Assembly: GCA_033239005.1 (NCBI GenBank)
Contig: BSQZ01000029.1
Coordinates: forward strand, 1,702,501 to 1,766,500
Source of the DNA: Lamellibrachia satsuma
Taxonomy: Eukaryota; Annelida; Polychaeta; Sabellida; Siboglinidae
Reading direction: 5' to 3'
DNA length: 64,000 bases
The position numbers and the translations under genes are program-made. Under the pieces are notes generated by a model. The model searched no databases, was not told where the DNA came from, and saw only the letters and a list, made by a program, of their open reading frames with translations. Of this stretch, positions 60,901 through 63,383 are shown piece by piece (within the stretch, counting starts at the first letter, position 1; each line of letters begins with the position of its first letter).

Positions 60901-63383
60901 TTATATATGTAATAGTTCTAAAAGTCTAGATATCATTTGCAAATAAAAATGTTTCAGAGTTTCATAGTTCTGGTAAGTTATTTATATATCATACAAATAG
61001 CAGTGGTCGTAAAATCGAACCCTGAGGAACGGAGAAGTCACTTTGTGCCATTTTGGTTCTTGTCCATTCACAGCCACCTTGAGTTTTCTATATGTGAGAA
61101 ATGCTTCAATCCAATGTAATATTTCTTTCCTAATGTTGAAGCTATCCAATTTACTTATTAATCTCTTATGTGGCACAGTCTGGGTTCATACAGAAAGCAT
61201 AAATCAACATAAAATCTAACAGTTCGATAGGATGCTAAATAGAAATGGTATAGCTTCAAAAATGTATAATTCTTATTACAAGGTGTTCGTGTTCGGTTGA
61301 AATAATTCGCGTAATGCAACCTATAATGTAAGTTAAACATTATAAGAGACACAACAAGATTATTTCGTGACTATTCAGTCTGGAGAAACCGTACTCGGAT
61401 TACTCATATTTTGTGGACCTCTGACCTTCGTTGTTCCTAGGCACGCGTCTATTGGTTACTCCGCTACAACATGCTCCGCTCACTCAATAGCAGGAACGGC
61501 GCCTGGCCGCTCATTCCCAATTATATGCTGATTGCTGTCTTTTGTCCACAATGAAATGAAATATATTATAAATTTAACCACAGTTTTGATGTGACATGCA
61601 AGCTGAATAATATTCGCAATTTAATATTACATTTTTGACTAATGAGAGACAACATAAAAAAAACAAAAACAAAAAACGGCGACAATCGAAACGGAGACGC
61701 ATGCCAAAGCTATACATTTCTATTATTTATTTGTGTCACTTATAACATAATTTTATTTAACCAAGTGTACGTACTCACATCAGGGTTTATCAACATCGGG
61801 TATACGAGTACGTGACGCTTATACACGATGATTATTTATTTGTGTCGCCGTTTTGACCAAAGTTTGTCGCCGTTTTGACCATTGGGTGTCGCCGTTTCGA
61901 CTCGACTTGTCGCCGTTTTGACCACGTATGTCGCCGTTTAGGATTGTCGCCGTTTTGGTTAGTCGCCGTTTTGGATTTGTCGCCGTTTTGGTTGTCGCCG
62001 TTTTGGTTGTCGCCGTTTTGGATCTGTCGCCGTTATGACCAGTACCCTTCATTATTATATGTCTGTATAGGTGATAGTCTACATATATATCCCGTTCCAT
62101 AAATGTCACTAACTCGTGATAAGTGAATAAACTAGTTTTTGCTATACATATACATGGTCTTAACACCTTTCTTGAAATATCAAATGAAGCCAAACACCCA
62201 AGTAATGTATATTTACAAACATAAACACAAACACGAAGAATACATTTCTTTCCATAATAAACAGCATGAAAATCAGACCACATTGTGAGAACAACTGAAA
62301 ATGAGCGAGGGATAGAGGGAGTGGTGACAGGTGGTGGATACGGTAGTGAAGGTGAAGTTGACACCCAGTATCGATGCCAAGCTCAACCGTAATTCAGGGG
62401 TAAAGAGGAAAGAAACAACATAATATCTACGTAATGTATAATAAATACTATGCACATGTCATGTGTGTGAACATGTAAGTGGGTGCATATGAAGAATATA
62501 TTGACCTGCTTTACCGCTTTTATTTTTTATAATTAATTCAGACCTTTAGAAATTGGAATGAGCCAAATGCAATAAAAAGTATTTTCCATTTTAATAGCTG
62601 AGTCATAATATATTATTTGCATCAAACCGACTATGATGGCGCCCAGAAGTTCCAATCATATCACTAGAAAATTACTTGCATAAACTAGCAAATAGAATCT
62701 GGTAAAAATTAGAATTCCGAGGTCGGTTGATGTCGGTTCGTAATTCAAACTACGGCACGAAAACATTCCACTTCCCCGTTATCGCCCACGATAACACAGT
62801 ATAATTGTAATTTACCACTCTAACTAACTATAAGCGTCATCATATCATTTGGCCGAGCTGTCTCGACACCTGGATAATGTATAATAAATATTATTTATCA
62901 TTGGGCCGGGCTGTCTCGACACCTGGGCCGAGTTGTCTCGACACCTGGGCCGAGTTGTCTCGACACCTGGGCCGAGCTGTCTCGAACTGGGCCGAGTTGT
63001 CCCAGGCCGAGTTGTCCGTGGGCCGAGTAGTCCAAGCACCGTTATAACTAATGACGTTCGGGTAACAACGTCAAGCAAACGAGAAAACCCATAGTTTCAA
63101 TAATACAGAACTGAAGTAAGGTGCGCTTGTTCGATGTGTGCAAAAAAAGTAATGGCATAATGAGTAGTGCGTTAACTTCGCAAATATATGTGTGCCCAGC
63201 CAAACATTTCTTCTCTCACGTCGGATTCCTCACGCCAAGCCCAGCTTCAAAACGTCAGCGCATTTCGCGTGAGTTTGGACAGTCGTGTAATGCGAAATTA
63301 TATAATATTCTGGTACTGGTAAGACATTTAAATAAATGCAAACCAATAAAGAAGCATACCTGAGAATTCTCTTTGTCCGACAT
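5921..63383 (-). CDS. NDRG: NDRG-family protein, complete 13-exon gene model spanning 57.5 kb
   Basis: Coding exons on the - strand (+ coordinates, transcript order): 63360-63383, 39783-39872, 21729-21786, 17885-18002, 17324-17386, 16839-16899, 15238-15324, 14644-14721, 8181-8296, 7755-7790, 7263-7410, 6780-6831, 5921-6099. They total 1110 nt and every junction keeps phase, giving 369 residues (family range about 340-395). NDRG landmarks appear in order: [10 protein letters not shown] (about 47-56), [19 protein letters not shown], the nucleophile elbow GEGAG (126-130, glycine where hydrolases have serine), RFG at the end of exon 8, [25 protein letters not shown], and a basic Ser-rich tail with two RxRxxS motifs. 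Known of the family: alpha/beta-hydrolase fold without catalysis, cytosolic, with roles in differentiation and stress, and tail phosphorylation by SGK-type kinases. Exon 1 is the least certain piece; the rest is strong. Confidence 0.88.
6130..6370. repeat. NDRG: 16-18-bp minisatellite in NDRG intron 12
   Basis: Alternating ACTTCATGGTGAACACTC and ACTTACTTCATGGTGA units, about 14 copies, starting some 30 bp from the acceptor of the last exon. Confidence 0.93.
6780..6831 (-). CDS. NDRG: NDRG exon 12
   Basis: 52 nt, acceptor TTTGCAG, donor GTAAGT. Encodes [17 protein letters not shown], matching the family motif QPxKLxEAFKYFLQGxGY at the end of the hydrolase fold. Confidence 0.95.
7263..7410 (-). 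CDS. NDRG: NDRG exon 11
   Basis: 148 nt. Encodes [20 protein letters not shown] and continues to [18 protein letters not shown], the late strands of the fold (family CPxLLVVGDxSP...). The acceptor is the sequence TTGCCAG, copied into the adjacent minisatellite (7400-7590). Confidence 0.94.
7400..7590. repeat. NDRG: ~48-bp tandem repeat overlapping an NDRG splice acceptor
   Basis: Four copies of a unit with GCATCTGGCAGGGAGGCAAA then CAACTTAGTCAAATGACAACACAG. Each unit contains the exon-11 acceptor context (read on - as TGCCAGATGC), so decoy acceptors were duplicated. Confidence 0.9.
7755..7790 (-). CDS. NDRG: NDRG exon 10 (36 nt)
   Basis: Short exon with pyrimidine-rich acceptor TTTTTTTTCAG and donor GTAAGT. 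Encodes [12 protein letters not shown], equivalent to the loop before CPxLLVVG in NDRG proteins. Confidence 0.88.
8181..8296 (-). CDS. NDRG: NDRG exon 9
   Basis: 116 nt, acceptor GTTGCAG, donor GTAGGT. Encodes [20 protein letters not shown] then [19 protein letters not shown], matching the helical cap region (family ...YRQHIxNxxNxxNLxLFxxxYxSR). Confidence 0.92.
8298..8668. repeat. NDRG: 27-29-bp minisatellite, about 13 copies
   Basis: Unit like GGTGGCACTGGTGACATTAG then CAACACCA, diverged. It begins directly at the acceptor of NDRG exon 9. Confidence 0.92.
8787..9541. repeat. NDRG: 34-bp minisatellite, 22 copies
   Basis: Unit CTCATCTACCACTGCACCTA plus CTGCTGCAATCAAC, with T/C and A/C variants interspersed. 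Because 34 is not a multiple of three, all three + frames stay open in rotation, producing a 289-codon open frame with no start context or homology. Treated as non-coding. Confidence 0.97.
9600..10670. other. NDRG: NDRG intron, no recognised element apart from a possible micro-exon
   Basis: AT-rich intronic DNA with no coding or repeat structure except the 9-nt candidate exon at 10093-10101. Confidence 0.6.
10093..10101 (-). CDS. NDRG: Candidate 9-nt NDRG micro-exon (Gly-Asn-Trp)
   Basis: GGCAACTGG is flanked on the - strand by acceptor CCTCTACAG and donor GTAAGA, in the intron between exons 8 and 9, whose junction is phase 0. Inclusion would add GNW after HRFGS, where NDRG proteins have a short variable stretch before the cap helix. 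Either form is plausible. Confidence 0.3.
10682..11163. repeat. NDRG: 53-bp minisatellite, 9 copies
   Basis: Unit CAGCAACCTGTCTGCTCACT + CTGACCAATACAGCTAATGT + ATAGTAATTGTGT. Two sub-types alternate (…AATGTATAGTAATTGTGT and …AATACACAGTAATTTTGT), suggesting block duplication of a dimer or trimer. Confidence 0.96.
11166..12239. other. NDRG: AT-rich intron, no recognised element
   Basis: Low-GC sequence with scattered poly-A and poly-T runs, ending at the 5'-truncation point of the LINE at about 12240. The open frame at 11787-12005 has no features of a gene. Confidence 0.6.
12240..13625 (+). mobile_element. CR1/Jockey-superfamily LINE, 5'-truncated, RT reading frame intact
   Basis: Open from [12 protein letters not shown] (12244) to TAA at 13531, with no internal stop. 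RT motifs: palm [33 protein letters not shown], catalytic FADDTKLF, then thumb and a C-terminal region ending TYLRKAGYK. Endonuclease, ORF1 and the first RT finger are missing, as expected of incomplete target-primed insertion. The 3' tail (13532-13625) ends GGCAAATCTTGTTAAAT; a second copy of this tail is at 33781-33935. Its long intact frame suggests a young insertion. It is antisense to NDRG in intron 8. Clade beyond CR1/Jockey not determined. Confidence 0.92.
13636..13740. repeat. Degenerate ~21-bp repeat
   Basis: Four to five diverged copies around GGTCACTGCATACCCCA directly after the LINE tail. Confidence 0.7.
13882..14218. repeat. NDRG: 37-bp minisatellite, 9 copies
   Basis: Unit CCTCATACACATACATGACA + CAATAATAAACATGTAA, nearly perfect. 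Lies in NDRG intron 8. Confidence 0.96.
14644..14721 (-). CDS. NDRG: NDRG exon 8
   Basis: 78 nt, phase 0 on both sides; acceptor CTTCAG, donor GTGAGA. Encodes [20 protein letters not shown] then LHRFGS, matching the family segment W..x(n)..YLxxHxFG. Confidence 0.92.
15238..15324 (-). CDS. NDRG: NDRG exon 7
   Basis: 87 nt. Encodes [20 protein letters not shown] then GFMESMRDK, corresponding to NHPDxVxGLVLINxxPxAxGWMDW. Acceptor CTGCTGCAG; the donor GTCAGG is weak. Confidence 0.9.
15820..16580. other. GC/CpG-richer block in NDRG intron 6 with two short open frames
   Basis: Contains + strand open frames at 15825-16145 (106 codons) and 16365-16571 (68 codons, beginning [20 protein letters not shown]). 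A CCAAT box (16174-16178) lies about 190 bp upstream of the second. The higher CpG content and promoter-like upstream sequence could mark a transposon 5' end or an internal promoter. No domain is recognised and no downstream exon could be attached. Confidence 0.3.
16839..16899 (-). CDS. NDRG: NDRG exon 6 (nucleophile-elbow exon)
   Basis: 61 nt, acceptor GTGCTGCAG, donor GTGAGT. Encodes [20 protein letters not shown]. The hydrolase elbow GxSxG reads G-E-G-A-G, so the nucleophile serine is absent, as in all NDRG proteins. A second AG nine bases into the exon is excluded because only the earlier acceptor keeps phase with exon 5. Confidence 0.95.
17324..17386 (-). CDS. NDRG: NDRG exon 5
   Basis: 63 nt, acceptor CTATTTCAG, donor GTAAGT. 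Encodes [20 protein letters not shown], matching YPSMDQLAEMLPxVLxxF. Confidence 0.94.
17885..18002 (-). CDS. NDRG: NDRG exon 4
   Basis: 118 nt. Encodes [20 protein letters not shown], then [17 protein letters not shown], matching the family FxNYxDMQxIxxxFxxxHVxAPGQ. Acceptor TCTTGCAG, donor GTAAGT. Confidence 0.94.
18063..18672. repeat. NDRG: 33-bp minisatellite, about 18.5 copies
   Basis: Unit GGATCACTGGTGGAGCTGAC + TCAAGTGGACATA. As 33 is a multiple of three, open frames run on both strands (repeating [11 protein letters not shown] on +, [11 protein letters not shown] on -). Both are by-products of the repeat. It starts about 60 bp from the NDRG exon 4 acceptor. Confidence 0.96.
18680..19613. 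other. NDRG: NDRG intron, nothing recognised
   Basis: No coding, RNA or repeat structure could be supported here. A CpG-containing patch is at 18755-18780 and 19020-19100. Confidence 0.5.
19614..21073. mobile_element. hAT-like non-autonomous DNA element
   Basis: Starts CAGGGGTGAGATGTAGCAGT and ends, read on the - strand, CAGGGATGAGATTTAGCAAG: an imperfect terminal inverted repeat with the CAGGG(G/A)TGAGA start typical of hAT superfamily ends. A 6-bp CAGGTG directly repeats at both edges (19608-19613, 21074-21079); 5-8 bp is usual for hAT. No transposase frame inside. Internal 12-bp inverted repeat at 20711-20722/20749-20760. The boundary and target duplication are less secure than the terminal similarity. 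Confidence 0.6.
21195..21555. repeat. NDRG: 30-bp minisatellite, 12 copies
   Basis: Unit GTTCTAGGAGTTAGTGTAGA + GCCCTGTGAT with few variants. Confidence 0.96.
21729..21786 (-). CDS. NDRG: NDRG exon 3
   Basis: 58 nt, acceptor TTTCCAG, donor GTGAGT. Encodes [19 protein letters not shown], the first core strand (family GxxxRPxILTYHDxGxN). Confidence 0.95.
21790..23100. other. NDRG: NDRG intron 2, AT-rich, nothing recognised
   Basis: No supported gene or mobile element. Short TATA/CATGCATG runs at 22985-23050. Confidence 0.5.
23130..23262. repeat. ~50-bp degenerate tandem repeat
   Basis: Three diverged copies built on CACTAAGTGTCCCTGGAGAC and TGAACTGACAACCAGT. Confidence 0.7.
23525..24352. repeat. 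NDRG: 50-bp minisatellite, about 16.5 copies
   Basis: Unit AACAACCAATAGTTGTAGGT + GCTGACATCATGTCTTCCTG + TGTCCCTTGC. Each unit carries a small dyad ACAAC-CAATA-GTTGT, so a transcript would hold a regular series of 5-bp hairpins. Two units have lost about 10 bp. Confidence 0.96.
24360..25330. other. NDRG: NDRG intron 2, nothing recognised
   Basis: Open frames here (for example 104 codons at 24793-25107, -) have no family features or exon-like borders. Confidence 0.5.
25335..25965. repeat. NDRG: ~23-bp degenerate minisatellite
   Basis: About 27 copies around ATAACAACCTAGACAATCCC. A 46-bp dimeric higher-order unit (…CCTCTATAACAACCTGG… and …CCATAACAACCTAG…) is seen at 25360-25620, then decays downstream. 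Confidence 0.92.
26427..26590. repeat. NDRG: 35-bp minisatellite, about 4.7 copies
   Basis: Unit CAGTTGGTGTACACTGTCCC + CACCCAGTTAGTGTG, nearly perfect. Confidence 0.95.
26860..27228. repeat. NDRG: 38-bp minisatellite, left block
   Basis: About 10 copies of GTGTGGACACCAAGCAGGCA + TCCAGGTGCTCCAGATCT. The same unit forms the block at 30205-31190. Both blocks are preceded by GTGGCATT(T/C)GACC(A/G)GACC. Confidence 0.96.
27229..30190 (-). mobile_element. RTE-type LINE, near full length but frame-broken
   Basis: Read on the - strand from about 30190: a 5' region with ACCATGCCGGACTGGTCGAG, an apurinic-type endonuclease start ([20 protein letters not shown] at about 29820), [14 protein letters not shown] (about 29390), linker, [16 protein letters not shown] (28550), [12 protein letters not shown], then [37 protein letters not shown] (catalytic FADD, 28050), LYGAECRKV, and the RTE-like tail [20 protein letters not shown]. 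Frames change at about 27470, 27690, 28270-28460 and 29250-29280, and part of the palm between VPSKV and [10 protein letters not shown] is deleted, so it is dead. RTE assignment rests on the endonuclease and tail motifs. Confidence 0.9.
30205..31190. repeat. NDRG: 38-bp minisatellite, right block, about 26 copies
   Basis: Same unit as 26860-27228. Variants (TCCAGG or TTGAGG; GATCTGTGTGG, CTTATGTGG or ATATGTGTGG) recur in a patterned order, indicating multi-unit block duplication. The open frames on both strands are products of the repeat. Confidence 0.97.
31395..31690. repeat. NDRG: ~29-bp minisatellite, about 10 copies
   Basis: Unit GGTGATGTTGTCACCAATGA + GTGTCACTG, diverging towards the right. 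Confidence 0.9.
31700..32520. other. NDRG: NDRG intron 2, nothing recognised
   Basis: No supported gene, RNA or mobile element. Confidence 0.45.
32525..32580 (-). other. Exon-like segment (possible cassette or poison exon)
   Basis: 56 nt on the - strand between acceptor AATCTCAG and donor GTAAGA. One frame reads [18 protein letters not shown]. Spliced between NDRG exons 2 and 3 (phase 0) it would read a stop after five codons, so it could only be a poison exon or belong to another transcript. It abuts the 36-bp array. Weak evidence. Confidence 0.2.
32595..33500. repeat. NDRG: 36-bp minisatellite, about 25 copies
   Basis: Unit ACTACAGGCACCCACACCTC + CACATACTCACTGTCA. Since 36 is divisible by three and the unit lacks stops in several frames, it gives open frames of over 300 codons on both strands (12-residue period [12 protein letters not shown] on -, [12 protein letters not shown] on +). 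Third-position variation shows no protein-level preference for either frame, so it is called non-coding. Confidence 0.96.
33781..33935 (+). mobile_element. Short 3' remnant of the LINE at 12240-13625
   Basis: From [15 protein letters not shown] and its stop through the 3' UTR to GGCAAATCTTGTTAAAT, over 90% identical by eye to 13481-13622. A dead-on-arrival insertion retaining about 155 bp. Confidence 0.93.
33936..34217 (-). pseudogene. Orphan open segment of ~94 codons, exon-like, broken by a LINE tail
   Basis: On the - strand an acceptor-like CTTCCAAACACCAG is followed by an open run ([20 protein letters not shown] … [20 protein letters not shown] … [20 protein letters not shown]) until the LINE remnant at 33935. 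Composition looks protein-like and no stop occurs. I do not recognise the family. It may be a captured exon, a broken gene or chance. Confidence 0.3.
34438..34518 (+). repeat. Dispersed repeat, unexpanded copy
   Basis: Matches both flanks of the minisatellite at 1481-1690, with only one copy of CACTTCACCCCCTG. Confidence 0.75.
34520..36230. other. NDRG: AT-rich NDRG intron 2
   Basis: No coding or mobile element recognised. TGACCTTTGACCT-like motifs recur at 34860-35120. (TA)n and (CATA)n microsatellite at 35975-36040. Confidence 0.5.
36240..36900. promoter_or_regulatory. CpG-richer, promoter-like region in NDRG intron 2
   Basis: CpG-containing sequence stands out from the AT-rich intron. 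AAGATGGCGG at 36872-36881 matches the YY1 core-promoter motif on +. On -, the run ending TTGACCGAG is followed by donor GTAAGC (36717-36722). Could be an internal, possibly bidirectional, promoter giving an NDRG transcript that starts downstream of exon 2. Inference only. Confidence 0.25.
36930..37106 (-). mobile_element. tRNA-derived SINE head
   Basis: On the - strand TGGCATAGTGG (A box, 37093-37103) and GGTTTGAATCC (B box, 37049-37059) have tRNA-like spacing with a stem-loop CTCTCAATTGAGAG between them, followed by a body with TTCACTCAGCTGTGTAAATG. The pol III promoter plus unrelated body fits a tRNA-type SINE, not a functional tRNA. The 3' end is not defined. Confidence 0.65.
37095..37405. 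repeat. Low-complexity CCACACCACCACAC array
   Basis: Irregular 12-18-bp C/A-rich units starting at the SINE 5' end. Confidence 0.92.
37770..38231. repeat. NDRG: 77-bp tandem repeat, 6 copies
   Basis: Six copies, identical except one base (CTCTGTG to CTGTGTG at about 37948). The longest unit and among the most homogeneous arrays in the window, so a very recent amplification or an assembly expansion. Confidence 0.97.
38235..39780. other. NDRG: NDRG intron 2, nothing recognised
   Basis: Short open frames at 38546-38788 and 38976-39293 lack any family or exon signal. Confidence 0.45.
39783..39872 (-). CDS. NDRG: NDRG exon 2
   Basis: 90 nt, phase 0 both sides; acceptor TTGTTTCAG, donor GTAAGG. 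Encodes [20 protein letters not shown] then [10 protein letters not shown], equivalent to the N-terminal strand before GxxxRPVILTYHD. The acceptor and first 24 nt are duplicated just upstream. Confidence 0.85.
39849..39936. repeat. NDRG: 44-bp tandem duplication covering the exon 2 acceptor
   Basis: GAATGAGTTCTCATCCACCT + TGTCCTGAAACAAAGG is present at 39849 and again at 39893. It copies the splice acceptor and exon start. Use of the outer acceptor would add 44 nt and shift frame. Confidence 0.92.
40488..40795. repeat. NDRG: ~55-bp C/G-rich minisatellite, about 6 copies
   Basis: Units around CACCTGGACATGGGGGATGC + TTCCACCACCCCTGGAGAGG + GGGCACTCA, with indels. Confidence 0.93.
40800..41720. 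other. NDRG: NDRG intron 1, nothing recognised
   Basis: Open frames at 40934-41125 and 41091-41360 overlap in different frames and have no recognisable domain. Confidence 0.4.
41729..42030. repeat. NDRG: 39-bp minisatellite, 8 copies
   Basis: Unit CACAGACTCACAGTGTGCAT + CATGCTCACTTGTACAACG. The period is a multiple of three and nearly every frame is open on both strands (for example [13 protein letters not shown]). Non-coding by-product. Confidence 0.96.
42356..43250 (+). mobile_element. pogo/Tigger-like transposon fragment, 5' end
   Basis: Begins TA-CAGTGGAGTCTCGTTTATCC, the pogo/Tigger terminal repeat with TA target. Downstream, [10 protein letters not shown] (42965) and, one frame over, [13 protein letters not shown] (43130) match the N-terminal helix-turn-helix of pogo transposases, broken by frameshifts. 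The catalytic part and matching right terminus were not found. Confidence 0.65.
43555..43640. repeat. (AT)n microsatellite
   Basis: About 42 AT units, with a short GTATATATA edge. Confidence 0.97.
43790..43995 (-). mobile_element. LINE C-terminal remnant
   Basis: On - reads [20 protein letters not shown] then [16 protein letters not shown], a stop, and [19 protein letters not shown]. The [18 protein letters not shown] pattern is typical of the C-terminal end of endonuclease-RT LINE proteins. One in-frame stop; no RT core left. Confidence 0.75.
44100..45150. other. NDRG: NDRG intron 1, nothing recognised
   Basis: AT-rich; no supported element. Confidence 0.45.
45160..45345. repeat. NDRG: 36-bp minisatellite, 5 copies
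   Basis: Unit ACACAAGTAGCTACTGTCTG + TCCATCAGGCCACAAT. Confidence 0.93.
45540..46099. mobile_element. Possible mariner/pogo-type right end
   Basis: Ends CCGAGGTTCCACTG followed by TA at 46100, i.e. the inverse of CAGTGGAACCTCGG, a Tc1/mariner-pogo style terminus. It differs from the 42356 terminus beyond CAGTGGA, so it is another family. No left end or transposase found. Confidence 0.35.
46541..46867 (+). mobile_element. LINE C-terminal remnant (CR1/Jockey type)
   Basis: Encodes …[20 protein letters not shown] then [20 protein letters not shown] … [12 protein letters not shown], the typical end of CR1/Jockey-type RT proteins, with stop TAG at 46865-46867. It directly precedes the ORF1 fragment of the next LINE. 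Confidence 0.82.
46880..47205 (+). pseudogene. LINE ORF1 C-terminal fragment
   Basis: Reads [20 protein letters not shown] … [15 protein letters not shown] … [13 protein letters not shown], a frame break near 47115, then [20 protein letters not shown] and stop (TAA about 47203). This resembles ORF1 proteins of invertebrate CR1-like LINEs. It ends 48 bp before the ORF2 start at 47254, so both belong to one element that is 5'-truncated. Confidence 0.75.
47254..51186 (+). mobile_element. CR1-type LINE ORF2 with PHD-like finger, split by a hAT element
   Basis: ORF2 starts at ATG 47254 (MDYPCS), is interrupted by 47275-48480, and resumes at 48481. It encodes a C4HC3-like finger (CSxC … [12 protein letters not shown] … CVKC), then endonuclease ([53 protein letters not shown]) and RT ([43 protein letters not shown]). 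About 200 residues of linker and RT fingers are missing in frame near 49705. Single-base frame breaks sit near 48495, 48605, 48960, 50532 and 50654. ORF2 ends TAA 50857; the 3' UTR ends in short TTCAA repeats (to about 51186). Inactive. Confidence 0.9.
47275..48480. mobile_element. Non-autonomous hAT-type element inserted in the LINE
   Basis: Starts CAGGGCTGGGTCCAATTAC and ends, on the - strand, CAGGCGTGGGTTCAATTAC: imperfect terminal inverted repeats with hAT-style CAGG start, followed on each side by GTAATTGTAATTG-rich subterminal repeats. Flanked by the 8-bp duplication GCAGTACG (47267-47274) / GCAGTATG (48481-48488). No transposase inside; (AT)n at 48177-48220. Excision in silico reconnects the LINE finger cysteines. 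Confidence 0.88.
51611..51619. other. Left 9-bp target-site duplication of MULE-1
   Basis: CGTTATAAC, identical to 63040-63048. MULEs typically give 8-10-bp duplications. Confidence 0.9.
51629..51813 (+). repeat. MULE-1 left terminal array
   Basis: Eight units of about 21 bp around CAGCTCGGCCCAGGTGTCGA. One internal interruption with AATGATAAATT. Inverted counterpart at 62850-63032. Confidence 0.95.
51917..51966. repeat. (AT)n microsatellite
   Basis: About 25 AT units inside MULE-1. Confidence 0.97.
52198..52435. repeat. Degenerate ~97-bp tandem repeat in MULE-1 5' region
   Basis: Three diverged copies, each with TATTGGCTTCACTACTC-like sequence and ACTGAGCAGATC-like sequence. The second motif occurs again in the block conserved with MULE-2. 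Confidence 0.7.
52505..52615 (+). promoter_or_regulatory. 5' non-coding block conserved between MULE-1 and MULE-2
   Basis: TTGGCTTTCCTTTGA, GACGAGAAGGCCT and GAACTGAGCAGATCTTGAGT occur here in order. The same three segments occur at 57187-57305 upstream of the second transposase. Conservation outside coding DNA suggests a promoter or transposase-binding site. Confidence 0.6.
53310..56528 (+). CDS. MULE-1 transposase: PHD finger + FLYWCH finger + MULE (DDE) domain
   Basis: Exons 53310-53415, 53728-53974, 54123-54255, 54382-54546, 54722-54907, 55218-55484, 55588-55660, 55784-55932, 56064-56528. All introns are GT-AG, all junctions in phase, 1791 nt, 596 residues, no internal stop. Residues about 6-60 form a PHD-type C4HC3 finger (CIAC, CDTC, QHRTC, CTLC). 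About 155-205 is FLYWCH-like ([13 protein letters not shown]). The MULE transposase follows: D322 in WYLDGTF, D389 in [20 protein letters not shown], and E506 in TNNDVEGWH. Known of the family: cut-and-paste DNA transposition. The finger domains may read DNA ends or chromatin (inference). Coding exons are clearly more GC-rich than the introns and host DNA. Appears intact. Confidence 0.92.
56607..56614. other. Left 8-bp target-site duplication of MULE-2
   Basis: TTCATTAT, identical to 62048-62055. Confidence 0.9.
56615..56880 (+). repeat. MULE-2 left terminal array
   Basis: About 13 CGGCGAC units spaced 13-20 bp, with spacers such as CCAAAA, GTCAAAA and CATTGGTCAAAA. The last few units decay to CGGCAACAA. 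Confidence 0.95.
57187..57305 (+). promoter_or_regulatory. MULE-2 copy of the conserved 5' block
   Basis: TTGGCTTCCTTTTGA, GACGCGAAGGCCT and CAACTGAGTAGATCTTGCGT, in the same order as 52505-52615, about 230 bp upstream of the transposase ATG. Confidence 0.6.
57534..60679 (+). CDS. MULE-2 transposase: PHD + FLYWCH + MULE, probably missing one exon
   Basis: Exons 57534-57764, 58074-58166, 58357-58562, 58816-58999, then 59235-59379, 59584-59677, 59948-60679 (stop TAG). The first four join in phase (238 residues): PHD finger (CVVC, CDDC, WQHRVC, CSVC), acidic linker, FLYWCH-like finger ([13 protein letters not shown]). The last three join in phase: [14 protein letters not shown] (first Asp), [11 protein letters not shown] (second Asp), [31 protein letters not shown] (Glu). 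The junction 58999/59235 is out of phase and the counterpart of MULE-1 exon 5 (62 residues) is absent from the 235-bp gap, which is flanked by ~22-bp direct repeats. Likely a deletion, so probably inactive, although the catalytic residues remain. The PHD intron of MULE-1 is absent here. Confidence 0.85.
59012..59195. repeat. ~22-bp direct repeats around the missing-exon gap
   Basis: AGTACGACCGTATTTCAAGA at 59013 and AGTACGACCGTATTACAAGA at 59173. Confidence 0.85.
60735..61176 (-). mobile_element. LINE RT remnant inside MULE-2
   Basis: On -: VPHKRL-like start ([20 protein letters not shown]), [18 protein letters not shown], a frame change, [13 protein letters not shown], a stop, then [19 protein letters not shown]. 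These are ordered RT motifs of a CR1/Jockey-type LINE with frameshifts and without FADD. It lies between the transposase stop and the right terminal array, making a third nesting level. Confidence 0.85.
61180..61840. other. MULE-2 3' region
   Basis: Non-coding. A single isolated forward unit AACGGCGACAATCGAAACGG is at 61675-61695, opposite in orientation to the right array. Confidence 0.5.
61846..62047 (-). repeat. MULE-2 right terminal array
   Basis: Eleven GTCGCCGTTTTG units, the inverse of the left array, running to the element end and the TTCATTAT duplication. Confidence 0.96.
62850..63032 (-). repeat. MULE-1 right terminal array
   Basis: Eight GGGCCGAG-centred units, the inverse of 51629-51813, followed by the CGTTATAAC duplication at 63040-63048. 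Confidence 0.95.
63049..63359. other. NDRG: Start of NDRG intron 1
   Basis: Short stretch between the exon 1 donor (63358-63359) and MULE-1. CpG-richer than the deeper intron; no other feature. Confidence 0.5.
63360..63383 (-). CDS. NDRG: NDRG exon 1 (start codon, MSDKENSQ)
   Basis: ATG at 63381-63383 followed by seven codons and donor GTATGC, phase 0, which fits exon 2. No upstream in-frame ATG in the preceding open stretch. NDRG proteins often begin with short acidic MSD/MAD-type N-termini that are poorly conserved, so this call rests on phase, context and the CpG-richer surroundings. Confidence 0.5.

Larger units (their letters stand above)
56615..62047 (+). mobile_element. MULE-2: inner Mutator-like element with CGGCGACAA-array ends
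   Basis: 5433 bp. Left end GGATACAGGTCAGAACGGCG; right end on - GGGTACTGGTCATAACGGCG. Each leads into an array of CGGCGACAA units (about 13 left, 11 right) in opposite orientation. Exact 8-bp duplication TTCATTAT. Same orientation as MULE-1. Contains the second PHD-FLYWCH-MULE gene and a LINE remnant. Confidence 0.94.
51620..63039 (+). mobile_element. MULE-1: outer Mutator-like element with tandem-repeat terminal inverted repeats
   Basis: 11,420 bp including the inner element, about 6.0 kb without it. Ends are inverted arrays, eight CTCGGCCC-centred units each side, sharing the same internal order (GACTACTCGGCCCACGGACA, then GTTCGAGACAGCTCGGCCCA, then CCCAATGATAAAT). Flanked by an exact 9-bp duplication. 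Carries the nine-exon transposase gene 53310-56528. MULE-2 is inserted 87 bp after its stop. 62056-62849 is the remainder of MULE-1 and shows nothing else recognisable. Sits antisense to NDRG in intron 1. Confidence 0.93.
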
